Below, in pieces: positions 1-6,541 of a stretch of 11,657 nucleotides of DNA. A program made the position numbers and the translations under genes. Below the pieces are notes generated by a model that worked only from the letters and a program-made list of their open reading frames with translations, ran no database searches and had not been told where the DNA came from. Numbering within the stretch: position 1 is the stretch's first letter; each line of letters starts with the position of its first letter. Source of the stretch: Planctomyces sp. (GTDB taxonomy: Bacteria; Planctomycetota; Planctomycetia; Planctomycetales; Planctomycetaceae); the NCBI GenBank assembly GCA_005809115.1, contig SYLK01000033.1, positions 1-11,657 on the forward strand, read 5' to 3'.

Positions 1-578
1 AGAGCATCTCGATGCTGAAAGCCGAGGCCGAAGAAATCCGCCAGAATACCGGGCGGGAACCCAGCAACGAAGAGCTGGCTGAGGCGGTCGGCATGAGCAT
101 CGAGGAAACCGAACGCATCATGAAGACATGGAAGCATCCCATCAGCCTCGATACTCCTGTCGGCGAAAGCGAAGACAGCAGCTTCGGTGAATTCTTGGAA
201 GATTCCCACGAAAGCAGCCCGGCCGAATCCGCAGCCAAACAGATGCTGCGGGACAAGATTGACCACGTCCTCAAGAGCCTGACGTATCGGGAACGCGAAA
301 TCATCAAGCTGCGGTACGGTCTGGGCGACGGATACAGCTATACGCTGGAAGAAACCGGACGCATCTTCAAAGTGACCCGCGAACGAATTCGCCAGATCGA
401 AAGCAAGGCACTGAAGAAATTGCAGCACCACACCCGTGCCATTCACCTGAAAGGTTTCGTGGATATCCCGGAAAGCGCGATGCTCCCGGTCGACGAGGAG
501 ATTCCTGTGGATGGCGAAACTGACGCCGAGGTCTCTCCTGACTCCGAACTCGACGTGGAGAATCTGGAACATCGCTGA
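1..578 (+). CDS. rpoD: RNA polymerase primary sigma-70 factor, C-terminal part (5' truncated by window edge)
   Basis: Primary (group 1) sigma factors direct core RNA polymerase to -35/-10 promoters. The reading frame is open to the left edge (first full codon at 3), so the gene starts outside the window; the ATG at 12 is internal. Numbering from that Met, residues 1-40 look like region 3 (GREPSNEELAEAVGMS). HPISLDTPVG and GEFLED at 42-63 match the region 3.2 finger and linker of SigA/RpoD. REREIIKLRYGL near 93-104 is region 4.1, and TLEETGRIFKVTRERIRQIE (111-130) is the region 4.2 helix-turn-helix that reads the -35 element. Regions 1 and 2 are missing from view. After region 4.2 the protein continues about 40 residues into an acidic tail (14 Asp/Glu in residues 150-188), longer than the few residues usual in RpoD. 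A group 2 paralogue cannot be excluded without the N-terminus. Confidence 0.88.
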   Translation, partial: SISMLKAEAEEIRQNTGREPSNEELAEAVGMSIEETERIMKTWKHPISLDTPVGESEDSSFGEFLEDSHESSPAESAAKQMLRDKIDHVLKSLTYREREIIKLRYGLGDGYSYTLEETGRIFKVTRERIRQIESKALKKLQHHTRAIHLKGFVDIPESAMLPVDEEIPVDGETDAEVSPDSELDVENLEHR

Positions 579-629
579 CCCTCCAGGTCTCCTCGACTGA
601 TCTGATCCGGCGCAGGACCGACTCCGCTC

Positions 630-2069
630 ATGCCCGCATTGCCACCATCCGCCGCCGAGGATCCGGTCTCGGCTGGCTGGCCGGAACAGTTGCTGCTGGC
701 CTGTGCTCTGTCAGTCCTGATCGCCGCGGTCCTGCGCGCAGAACCACTGCAGAGTGCCAATGATCGATCCCGCTGGTGTACCGTCTGGTCACTCGTCGAA
801 CGTGGCACCTGGCAGATCGATGAAATCGACCAGGTTCGCCGATTCTCCACGATCGACAAGGTCCGCCATCGCACCAGCGATCAGGAACCCTGGCACTTTT
901 ATTCGTCCAAGCCCCCGCTGCTGTCCACGATGGTTGCCGGACTCTACTGGGTCCAGCGACAGACAATCGGACTGGGACTATTCGCGCATACGGCTGTCGT
1001 CACCCGCCTGCTGCTGCTGCCGATTAATCTCCTTCCCATGGGCCTGGCACTGCTGTCGCTGAGGCGCACTCTGGTCCTGCTGCGCGCTTCACCGACCTCC
1101 CGACTGTTTGTCCTGGCCACCGCAGGATTCGGCTCGATGGCGAACCCCTGGCTCACGACACTCAACAACCACACGCCGGCTGTTGTCTGTGCCGTCTTCT
1201 TCCTGTCTGCTCTGATTCGCATCCTGACGGCCGAATCCGCGATGATGCCCGCTCGGCCACGGGATTTCGCGCTCATGGGATTCTTTTCAGCTCTGTGCAG
1301 CTGTTTTGAGCTGCCGGCTGCGCTGCTGGGCGCCATCGCCTTCATCCTCGCCGCTCGCCGCAACCTTCGCCTGACACTTCGCTGGTTCCTCCCGGCGGCG
1401 GCACTGCCATTGACCGCCTTCTTCGTGACAAACTGGATCTGTACCGGCGGACTGAAACCATTCTACGCGTACTATGGGACAGACAAATACATCTACGTGC
1501 ACGAAGGAATTCCCAGCTACTGGAGCCAGCCCAGGGGGCTGGACGCCAGCCGCGAAACTCTGCCCGTGTACCTGTTTCACTGCACGCTGGGACATCACGG
1601 CATCCTGTCGCTCTCCCCGGTCCTGCTGCTGACACTGACGGGATGGCTGTCCCTGCTGCGGCGCCCGGGTGCATCATCCGATGCATCGTCCGATGCATCG
1701 CTGACCGCGCCCGAGCTGCGGCCCGAAGTGCTGCGTCCCGTGCTCTGGCTGGGAGTCATACTCACGGCCGCCACACTCGGCTTCTATCTCAGTCGGACCC
1801 AGAATTATAACTATGGCGGCAACTCAGCCGCGCTCCGCTGGATGCTCTGGCTCAGCCCGTTCTGGTGGCTGGCATTGCTGCCGTCGATCGAGCGAATACG
1901 TCTCCGTCGGCGATTCCTCAGCGCCGCCCTGCTGCTGCTGGTGGCTTCCAGTATTTCCGCCGGGTGGTCACAGAATCGGCCGTGGCGCCCGCCGTGGCTG
2001 TTCGAAGTCCTCCAGCAGGCTGGCTGGATCGACTACTCCGCACCGGCACAACAACGGCAGCAGCGCTGA
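630..2069 (+). CDS. Polytopic membrane protein, GT-C (PMT/ArnT-like) glycosyltransferase candidate
   Basis: A 479-residue integral membrane protein with roughly ten hydrophobic segments (about 19-36, 124-145, 158-176, 183-200, 212-240, 250-268, 326-344, 369-386, 405-420, 428-445). After the first membrane span the extracytoplasmic loop contains NDRSRW (44-49), then SKPPLL (93-98) and LNNHTP (178-183). An early acidic residue in loop 1 and a KPPL motif are features of GT-C enzymes of the PMT/ArnT type, which use polyprenyl-phosphate sugars outside the membrane. That assignment is inference from motif and topology; substrate and acceptor are unknown. A YNYGGN motif sits in the last third (393-398). 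The gene lies 51 bp after the sigma gene on the same strand and could share its transcript, though no functional link is evident. The start has no clear ribosome binding site. A short GASSDASSDAS repeat lies in the loop near 347-357. Confidence 0.72.
   Translation: MPALPPSAAEDPVSAGWPEQLLLACALSVLIAAVLRAEPLQSANDRSRWCTVWSLVERGTWQIDEIDQVRRFSTIDKVRHRTSDQEPWHFYSSKPPLLSTMVAGLYWVQRQTIGLGLFAHTAVVTRLLLLPINLLPMGLALLSLRRTLVLLRASPTSRLFVLATAGFGSMANPWLTTLNNHTPAVVCAVFFLSALIRILTAESAMMPARPRDFALMGFFSALCSCFELPAALLGAIAFILAARRNLRLTLRWFLPAAALPLTAFFVTNWICTGGLKPFYAYYGTDKYIYVHEGIPSYWSQPRGLDASRETLPVYLFHCTLGHHGILSLSPVLLLTLTGWLSLLRRPGASSDASSDASLTAPELRPEVLRPVLWLGVILTAATLGFYLSRTQNYNYGGNSAALRWMLWLSPFWWLALLPSIERIRLRRRFLSAALLLLVASSISAGWSQNRPWRPPWLFEVLQQAGWIDYSAPAQQRQQR
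1671..1700 (+). repeat. 12-bp tandem repeat (about 2.5 copies) inside the GT-C-like gene
   Basis: Units gcatcatccgat (1671-1682) and gcatcgtccgat (1683-1694) are followed by a partial gcatcg. In frame they encode Ala-Ser-Ser-Asp repeats in a predicted loop between membrane segments, so copy-number change would be tolerated. The core gcatcgtccg recurs in the 18-bp repeat array at 10036-10100. Confidence 0.75.
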
Positions 2070-2079
2070 GAATCAGCCG

Positions 2080-2106
2080 GTTTTTCGCCCGTGTGTTTTT
2101 CGCCCG
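2080..2106. repeat. 12-bp direct repeat with T5 tracts in the convergent spacer
   Basis: gtttttcgcccg occurs at 2080-2091 and again at 2095-2106 (15-bp period), just after the GT-C stop codon. Each copy carries a T5 tract, which might contribute to transcript ending of the plus-strand gene, but no strong stem precedes either tract. The rest of the 2070-2188 spacer shows no recognisable terminator for the convergent kinase gene. Confidence 0.5.
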
Positions 2107-2188
2107 CCTGTTCCAGCGACCGCGACTGTCGGCGCAATCCAGTCCGATCCGCAGATCACGAACAATTCGCGGCACGAAGCCACCCTGT

Positions 2189-3928
2189 TCAGCGGCCGGC
2201 AGCGGGCTCGTCTTCATTCGGCGCTGATTCGGCATCCAGAGGAGCTGACGCGGAGTTTTCCGGAGTCAACTTGGCTGTCTCGGAGGACATCGTTTTCAGC
2301 AGCTCGCGGCACTGCACCAGCTCTGACTCCACGGACGAATCCTGAGCGTACAGCAGGAGCACCGCCCCCAGGGCCTGGCCAGCCGCGGTGATTTCTGCCG
2401 CGTCGCGGGCGTTGCGGGCTGCGGTCATGGCTGAGAGCAGCAGTTCTCGGCGGCCGGCGACTTCCTGCTCAGTTCGCCAGCTTTGCCGGGAATCTTCCAG
2501 AAATTTTCGCAGATATCCGTATTCAGAATTCCCTTGCAGCAGCTGGAGAACCGCGTCGAGCTGACGCACTGCCAGCACCGGGTCCCCGGCAGAATGCTCG
2601 TCAAATGTCCGCCGAATCAGCCGCTGAATCTCGGACTGAACTGATCCGCTGGAGGAAGCGGCGGACTGCAGCGAGCGGCAGAATTCGTACTGGTCGACCT
2701 GATCCAGCAGTCTCTGAATTTCCGTCAGATGTTCCTTCATCCGGGAATCGTCGACCAGTGGCAGGAGCAGATCATCTCGCGCTCGCAGCCAGGCCGGTCC
2801 CGGCTTTCCCTCGAGGACCGCTCGAGCCCGGCCGAACTGCTGTCGGGGATCAGTCTGATTTCTGCGGTTAAAGTAGAAGCCACCTGCAATGATCAGTCCC
2901 AGCAGGAGAAGCAGCACGAAGGTGTTGTCAAAAAAACGTGCAATCGGTGATTTATGCAGTGACGCGGCAGCTTCTTCGCGCAGCAGGTCACGCACCAGAG
3001 TTGCCGGACCCGGATGGCGAACTCCGGAACTGTCGCCCTCGGGCACTTCTGCGGTGGCCACGGGCGCAGGTCGCTCGGCCGTCTCCGATTCGGACTGCTT
3101 TGCCGCAAAGGCAATCCGGGACCGGATCTGTTCCAGCCGTCGATTGACGACCAGTGCGTCCGGCATTCGCTTTGCCGGATCCTTCTCGAGCAGCTGACAG
3201 ACGAAGTCCTCCAGCATCCGCGGAATTTCGGCGACAAAGCGAGTCGGTTTGTCGAAATTCGCGAACTGATGCTTCTGCAGAATTTCGTTGGCGGACTGCC
3301 CTGTGAACGGCGGGCGTCCGGTCAGCATGGCGTACATGACAGCGCCCAGTGAATACAGATCGCTCTGACGGGTGGCCCGTTTTCCCTGCGCCTGCTCGGG
3401 GGACATGTATTCGGCGGTCCCCACAACGCCCCCGGTACGCGTCAGCCGTGTCGTGGCGAAAACATGCGCGACGCCGAAGTCTGTCAGCTTGACGACGCCC
3501 GCGGACGTAATCATCAGGTTGGAAGGCTTGAGGTCACGATGGACAATCCCAGCGTCGTGCGCTGCCTTCAGCGCTGCAGCGATCTGGAGCGACAGATCGA
3601 TCACCTCTTCCCAGGGCAGCCGTTTCCGCCGGTTGATTTCATGCGTCAGAGTGACACCGTCGATGTACTCCATCGCGTAGTAATAGGTGTCTTCCCATTC
3701 GCCGTTTTCGTAGAACTCCACGATGTGACGGTTCGACAATTTTCGCAGCGCTTCGATCTCGCGGGTGAAGCGATGCACGAACCCCTCTTCACGTGCCATG
3801 GATGCGGGCAGAACCTTCACCGCTGCCACCTGACCGGTGTCAGTATGGAACCCGCAATAGACGTTTCCCATGCCGCCGGCACCGATCTTGCGGTCGATGC
3901 GATATGGGCCAATCAATTCGGGATGCAT
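2189..3928 (-). CDS. Membrane-anchored Hanks-type serine/threonine protein kinase
   Basis: A 579-residue kinase that phosphorylates Ser/Thr on unidentified targets. The N-terminal catalytic domain (about 8-270) has every key element: glycine loop GAGGMG (16-21), AVK with Lys38, Glu57 in helix C, HRDLKPSN (130-137) with catalytic Asp132, DFG (150-152), activation segment GTAEYMSPEQ (170-179) and Asp190 in SDLYSLG. It should therefore be active. A Pro/Glu-rich linker (280-330) leads to one membrane span at 336-354. About 225 residues follow outside the cytoplasm; they look helical and are unlike PASTA or other sensor domains I know, and the last 25 residues are Ala/Glu/Pro-rich. Membrane-anchored kinases with varied C-terminal sensor regions are abundant in planctomycetes. 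It starts 61 bp after the Fur-family gene on the same strand, so co-transcription is likely. Confidence 0.95.
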   Translation of the reverse strand: MHPELIGPYRIDRKIGAGGMGNVYCGFHTDTGQVAAVKVLPASMAREEGFVHRFTREIEALRKLSNRHIVEFYENGEWEDTYYYAMEYIDGVTLTHEINRRKRLPWEEVIDLSLQIAAALKAAHDAGIVHRDLKPSNLMITSAGVVKLTDFGVAHVFATTRLTRTGGVVGTAEYMSPEQAQGKRATRQSDLYSLGAVMYAMLTGRPPFTGQSANEILQKHQFANFDKPTRFVAEIPRMLEDFVCQLLEKDPAKRMPDALVVNRRLEQIRSRIAFAAKQSESETAERPAPVATAEVPEGDSSGVRHPGPATLVRDLLREEAAASLHKSPIARFFDNTFVLLLLLGLIIAGGFYFNRRNQTDPRQQFGRARAVLEGKPGPAWLRARDDLLLPLVDDSRMKEHLTEIQRLLDQVDQYEFCRSLQSAASSSGSVQSEIQRLIRRTFDEHSAGDPVLAVRQLDAVLQLLQGNSEYGYLRKFLEDSRQSWRTEQEVAGRRELLLSAMTAARNARDAAEITAAGQALGAVLLLYAQDSSVESELVQCRELLKTMSSETAKLTPENSASAPLDAESAPNEDEPAAGR

Positions 3929-3989
3929 GCCGGATTCTCGCGGAAATTGCAGCCGTCAGAAAAACTCCGTCATCTGGCACCGCAGTGAT

Positions 3990-4436
3990 TCAATTGGAAA
4001 GACAGTGGCGACAACGCCCTTTCAGCAGGATCTCACTGATCTCACCAATCGTTTCCAGGATGGACACCTGCACCTGACGGCTGGACAGGCAGGTGATACC
4101 ACCACACGCCGTACACAGCAGGTGCGGATGCAACTGTCCGGCAGCATGTGCCGACTGATCCCCGACTGCCGTCAGCTCGTACCGCCAGACGTGATCACCG
4201 AGTTCCATGCGATGGGCCAGTCCGGATTCCGCCAGGTCGTTGAGAGTTCTGAAGATCGTGGATTTGTCGAACCCACGCTCCTCCAGCTCGAGACAAACTT
4301 CCTGATGACTTGTCGGGGCCTTGTGGCGTGACAGAAACTGGATTACGGCAACGCGACATGGTGTGGCCCGCATTCCCGCAGCCCTGAGCGTCGTGCGAGC
4401 CTCACTGATCGACGGAACCGGCAGACGAGAAGCCAT
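3990..4436 (-). CDS. Fur-family metal-responsive transcriptional regulator
   Basis: A 148-residue protein of usual Fur/Zur/PerR length. Residues 12-85 form the winged helix (GMRATPCRVAVIQFL, then the recognition-helix region FDKSTIFRTLNDLAESGL at 56-73). The C-terminal dimerisation and metal domain has HPHLLCTACGG (103-113), giving His103, His105, Cys108 and Cys111, plus a second CxxC, CRHC, at 142-145. The two CxxC pairs are the structural zinc site of the family. The subgroup (iron, zinc, manganese or peroxide) cannot be read from the sequence, since the regulatory-site residues are too divergent to judge by eye, so no symbol is given. It is the first gene of a probable two-gene unit with the Ser/Thr kinase. 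The 233-bp region upstream may hold its promoter and operator. Confidence 0.9.
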   Translation of the reverse strand: MASRLPVPSISEARTTLRAAGMRATPCRVAVIQFLSRHKAPTSHQEVCLELEERGFDKSTIFRTLNDLAESGLAHRMELGDHVWRYELTAVGDQSAHAAGQLHPHLLCTACGGITCLSSRQVQVSILETIGEISEILLKGRCRHCLSN

Positions 4437-4596
4437 AAATCACCCTGATTTCTGATCACATCGGACTTGCAGACGAGCCGCGATCCGCGGGAACACTCAC
4501 CTGCGGAGGTCAGAACAGCGCACTGCTGATGGCCCGGATCGCCCTGAGACCTCGCAAGTCAAGGCCAATAATAACGACCCGCTGTACGAACGCCAA

Positions 4597-4609
4597 ACCG
4601 ATTATCGGT
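4597..4609. promoter_or_regulatory. Perfect 13-bp palindrome, possible operator, in the spacer upstream of the Fur-family gene
   Basis: ACCGATTATCGGT is a 6-1-6 palindrome about 160 bp upstream of the Fur-family start and about 60 bp beyond the lipoprotein stop. Around it, ACCCGC (4577-4582) can pair with GCGGGT (4616-4621), which is followed by T7 (4623-4629) on the plus strand. No plus-strand gene reads into it, so a terminator role is doubtful. Whether it is an operator or a weak transcript end for the lipoprotein gene is open. The remaining spacer 4437-4669 shows no gene and no convincing -35/-10 pair. Confidence 0.25.
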
Positions 4610-4669
4610 CAGGTCGCGGGTGTTTTTTTGCCTTCTGGCTGCTGGCGAACCGCACGCGACGCAGGGCCA

Positions 4670-5164
4670 TCAGGGCACGGGGCCGGTGGTCGAACAGTCG
4701 GAATTCAGGTCAAAATCCAGGGTGCGGGAACTGGCGGTCACCTCGACGACAATGCCGGACTCGGAGCCATAGCAGTCCGGCACGACTTCACTTTCCGGCG
4801 ATTCGCTCTGGCCGGGCGCCGGGTCATCCGCCGCCTGGTCGCCTTCGCCTGTGAGTTCTGATTCCCCGAGCGAGCCGAACAGGCTGATTCTGACCATCTT
4901 CCGACCGGGGGTCACGCCCGGTTGCTCGCTGTTGAACATCAGCACGTACCTTCCATCCGAGTCAGTCCGAGCCCACGAGTGTGTCCGATCCGCAGCCTCG
5001 AACGTGATAACTGCCGAGGCCAGCGGAGTGCCGTCGAGGCGCACCGTACCGGTAACCGCCACCAGGCCAAGGCGGCTGTAATCCGTGTCGACCGCCCTGC
5101 CGTCGCAGCCCGATACCAGGCAGAACAGCGCCAGCCAGCGGGCCGGAATCCACGCGCACCCCAT
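4670..5164 (-). CDS. Small lipoprotein with carboxypeptidase-regulatory-like (transthyretin-like) domain
   Basis: I chose the ATG at 5164 (164 residues) because it directly opens a lipoprotein signal: MGCAWIPARWLALFCLVSGC with lipobox LVSGC, the Cys at residue 20 being the predicted lipidated residue. A GGAG lies 10 bases upstream. An in-frame ATG at 5209 would add 15 residues and bury the signal, so it is less likely. The mature part has one beta-sandwich module, VTGTVRLDGTPLASAVITF followed by TDSDGRYVLMF, the pattern of carboxypeptidase-regulatory-like/transthyretin-like domains. The acidic Gly/Ser/Glu-rich stretch near 110-140 is probably flexible, and the last third resembles no domain I recognise. 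Such lipoproteins commonly follow DUF1559 genes in planctomycetes, as here (57 bp after the DUF1559 stop, same strand). The function is unknown. Confidence 0.82.
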   Translation of the reverse strand: MGCAWIPARWLALFCLVSGCDGRAVDTDYSRLGLVAVTGTVRLDGTPLASAVITFEAADRTHSWARTDSDGRYVLMFNSEQPGVTPGRKMVRISLFGSLGESELTGEGDQAADDPAPGQSESPESEVVPDCYGSESGIVVEVTASSRTLDFDLNSDCSTTGPVP

Positions 5165-5221
5165 CGTTCCATTTCTCCACTGAGCCAGCACTTCCACGGA
5201 ATCTCGCACGTGCGGAACGGT

Positions 5222-6157
5222 TCAGTACGCCGGCAGTACCTCACCTCCATTCCGGGACGACAGTCCCTGCAGCACGCGGAGATCGATGGTTTCAGAGAAG
5301 AACCGGACGGCACCGTCGGCAAAGGCAAACTGCGCTCCTCCGATGTGATAGCTGCCGAAACTCAGATCCATCACAACTCCGTGAGTTGCCGGAGACGTTC
5401 TTCGCAGGTTCAGTCCGGCATATGTCGAGCCGATGAACTCTGAAAACTCCGTCCCGCCATTCCCACCATCGCAGAGACATGTGTCGACCTGACGCGAACC
5501 GACAGCCCAGTAGTCCATCAGCTGGCCGTCTTTCATGAAGACCGGATCCGTCATGGACTCGCAGGTCAGCAGAGTATTCGAAGTCCCGTCCGTTATATGC
5601 TGAATTCTGACGCTGCTGCACGCAAAGAAGATGCCATCCTGATCGAGACTCTCCAGTGAAATCGTGCCTGGCAGCGCCGCACTGGCATCGTCGGCACTCG
5701 CCCGGGACCCGGAATTGCCCCGGTAACTGACGGGGACCCGCCTCGGAATCCCCTGATTGTCGAGATGTTCCGGAACCGGCATTGAGGGGCATCGCAGGAC
5801 GCTCAGAAACGTCCCGCAGGCCGCTTCGTTGGCCGATCCATTGACATCCCAGTTGCCGTGTCCCGATTCCTGAAAAACCAGCGTGCTGTAGAGATTCCCC
5901 TGTTCCAGCTGCGGCAGAATGTGAGCCGTCCAGGCAGCGCCCAGAGTATCCCAGCCCGAGGGAAATGTTCCGCTTCTGTCGTGGTAGTTGTGGAGGGCCA
6001 GACCGATCTGACGAAGATTGTTCCCGCATTGCGTTCGCCGGGCCGCTTCCCGCGCCTGCTGCACGGCCGGCAACAGCAGCCCGACCAGTATCGCGATGAT
6101 GGCCATCACAACCAGCAATTCGATCAACGTGAATCCGCACCGGAAACGAGCACGCAT
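5222..6157 (-). CDS. DUF1559 protein with type II pseudopilin-like N-terminus
   Basis: A 311-residue member of the large planctomycete DUF1559 family. The N-terminus RCGFTLIELLVVMAIIAILV (6-25) is a prepilin-type methylation/cleavage motif, with expected peptidase cut between Gly8 and Phe9 and a hydrophobic helix to about residue 30. The sequence then follows the family pattern: AREAARRTQCGNNLRQIGLALHNYHD (35-60), a Cys-containing middle region, DGTSNTLL, and the C-terminal signature HIGGAQFAFADG (271-282) followed by VRFFSETID. The family is thought to be assembled or exported through a type II secretion/type IV pilus-like machine; its exact role is unknown. The start has a good ribosome binding site (GAGGAG, 10 bases of spacing from the GGAG). 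It is the first gene of a probable unit with the downstream lipoprotein, driven by the promoter at 6297-6325. Confidence 0.95.
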   Translation of the reverse strand: MRARFRCGFTLIELLVVMAIIAILVGLLLPAVQQAREAARRTQCGNNLRQIGLALHNYHDRSGTFPSGWDTLGAAWTAHILPQLEQGNLYSTLVFQESGHGNWDVNGSANEAACGTFLSVLRCPSMPVPEHLDNQGIPRRVPVSYRGNSGSRASADDASAALPGTISLESLDQDGIFFACSSVRIQHITDGTSNTLLTCESMTDPVFMKDGQLMDYWAVGSRQVDTCLCDGGNGGTEFSEFIGSTYAGLNLRRTSPATHGVVMDLSFGSYHIGGAQFAFADGAVRFFSETIDLRVLQGLSSRNGGEVLPAY

Positions 6158-6255
6158 GGCGCAGTATCTCCTCGGAAAACAGCAATCATGTTGGTGTGTC
6201 AGGTTGTGTGTGTTTCCGTAGACCCTGGTCAGATCATTCCGGGCTGAGCTGGTCG

Positions 6256-6287
6256 CATCACGGGTATCCTGTGTTCGACACGTGATG
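6256..6287 (-). promoter_or_regulatory. Inverted repeat at the start of the DUF1559 leader
   Basis: CATCACG (6256-6262) and CGTGATG (6281-6287) form a 7-bp inverted repeat with an 18-nt loop. It lies just downstream of the predicted transcription start, so it could be a 5'-leader hairpin or a protein site. Further down, the leader is rich in CA repeats (near 6190-6215). No known riboswitch is recognisable. Confidence 0.3.
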
Positions 6288-6296
6288 ACACGCGGC

Positions 6297-6325
6297 AGAA
6301 TGCCGCACAGGGGTCAACTTGTCAA
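6297..6325 (-). promoter_or_regulatory. Sigma-70-type promoter for the DUF1559/lipoprotein genes, with a palindrome over the -10
   Basis: On the minus strand, a perfect TTGACA -35 (6320-6325) is followed by a 17-bp spacer and CATTCT as -10 (6297-6302; three matches to TATAAT). The predicted transcript begins near 6290, leaving a leader of about 130 nt before the DUF1559 start. The -10 lies inside an inverted repeat GCGGCA-TTC-TGCCGC (6292-6306), a possible operator. Confidence 0.6.
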
Positions 6326-6368
6326 GCCTGTATCACGAGGTGGAACGACGGCGTGCGGGACGCGCAGG

Positions 6369-6407
6369 AAAAAGGCCCGGAACCTCAGTTGCCTGAAGCT
6401 CCGAGCC
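6369..6407 (-). terminator. Strong intrinsic terminator, 15-bp stem with GCAA tetraloop
   Basis: On the minus strand the arm 6407-6393 pairs with 6388-6374 over 15 bp including three G.U wobbles. The loop is GCAA (a GNRA loop), and five U follow (6373-6369). On the plus strand the three wobbles become A.C mismatches, so the structure belongs to a minus-sense transcript. It ends the RNA unit beginning near 6545 and lies 44 bp before the DUF1559 -35 box, insulating that promoter. Confidence 0.85.
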
Positions 6408-6479
6408 CGACGTTCTCGCAATCAGATTTGGTGATCCGATTCGAGACGGTGGCTGCCAGCTGGGACAGCCCGCCGACTG

Positions 6480-6524
6480 TCACGTGGCGCTACCACCTCG
6501 TTCTGGACTGCATCTCAAGTGCAC
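6480..6524 (-). CDS. 14-residue leader-peptide-like small ORF (MHLRCSPERGGSAT)
   Basis: GTG start at 6524, stop TGA at 6480-6482, preceded by the extended Shine-Dalgarno at optimal spacing. The peptide is short and polar with one Cys; it has no signal, membrane segment or run of one amino acid of the type used in amino-acid attenuators. It sits at the 5' end of the structured unit and is followed by hairpins and a terminator, a leader-peptide arrangement with no gene directly controlled after it. Translation is plausible from the start signals, but the sequence may instead be an RNA element that only looks like an ORF. Confidence 0.4.
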   Translation of the reverse strand: MHLRCSPERGGSAT

Positions 6525-6525
6525 C

Positions 6526-6541
6526 GGACCACCTCCTTTCT
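6526..6541 (-). promoter_or_regulatory. Extended Shine-Dalgarno (16-nt complement of the 16S rRNA 3' tail)
   Basis: The minus strand reads AGAAAGGAGGTGGTCC. The common bacterial 16S 3' end GGATCACCTCCTTTCT would pair with all 16 positions, one of them as G.U. GGAGG lies 7 nt before the GTG at 6524, ideal spacing for initiation there. Other genes in this window have weak or no such sites, so this one stands out. Confidence 0.65.

Noticed and set aside
4577..4629. Plus-strand intrinsic terminator (ACCCGC/GCGGGT arms plus T7)
   Set aside because: The arms enclose 33 nt with an internal palindrome, and no plus-strand gene leads into it, so it is kept only as a possible operator region.
6526..6541. 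Plus-strand match to the 16S rRNA 3' end as a 16S gene fragment
   Set aside because: Only the last 16 nt match and nothing upstream resembles 16S helix 45 or other rRNA. The match is better explained as a minus-strand extended Shine-Dalgarno.
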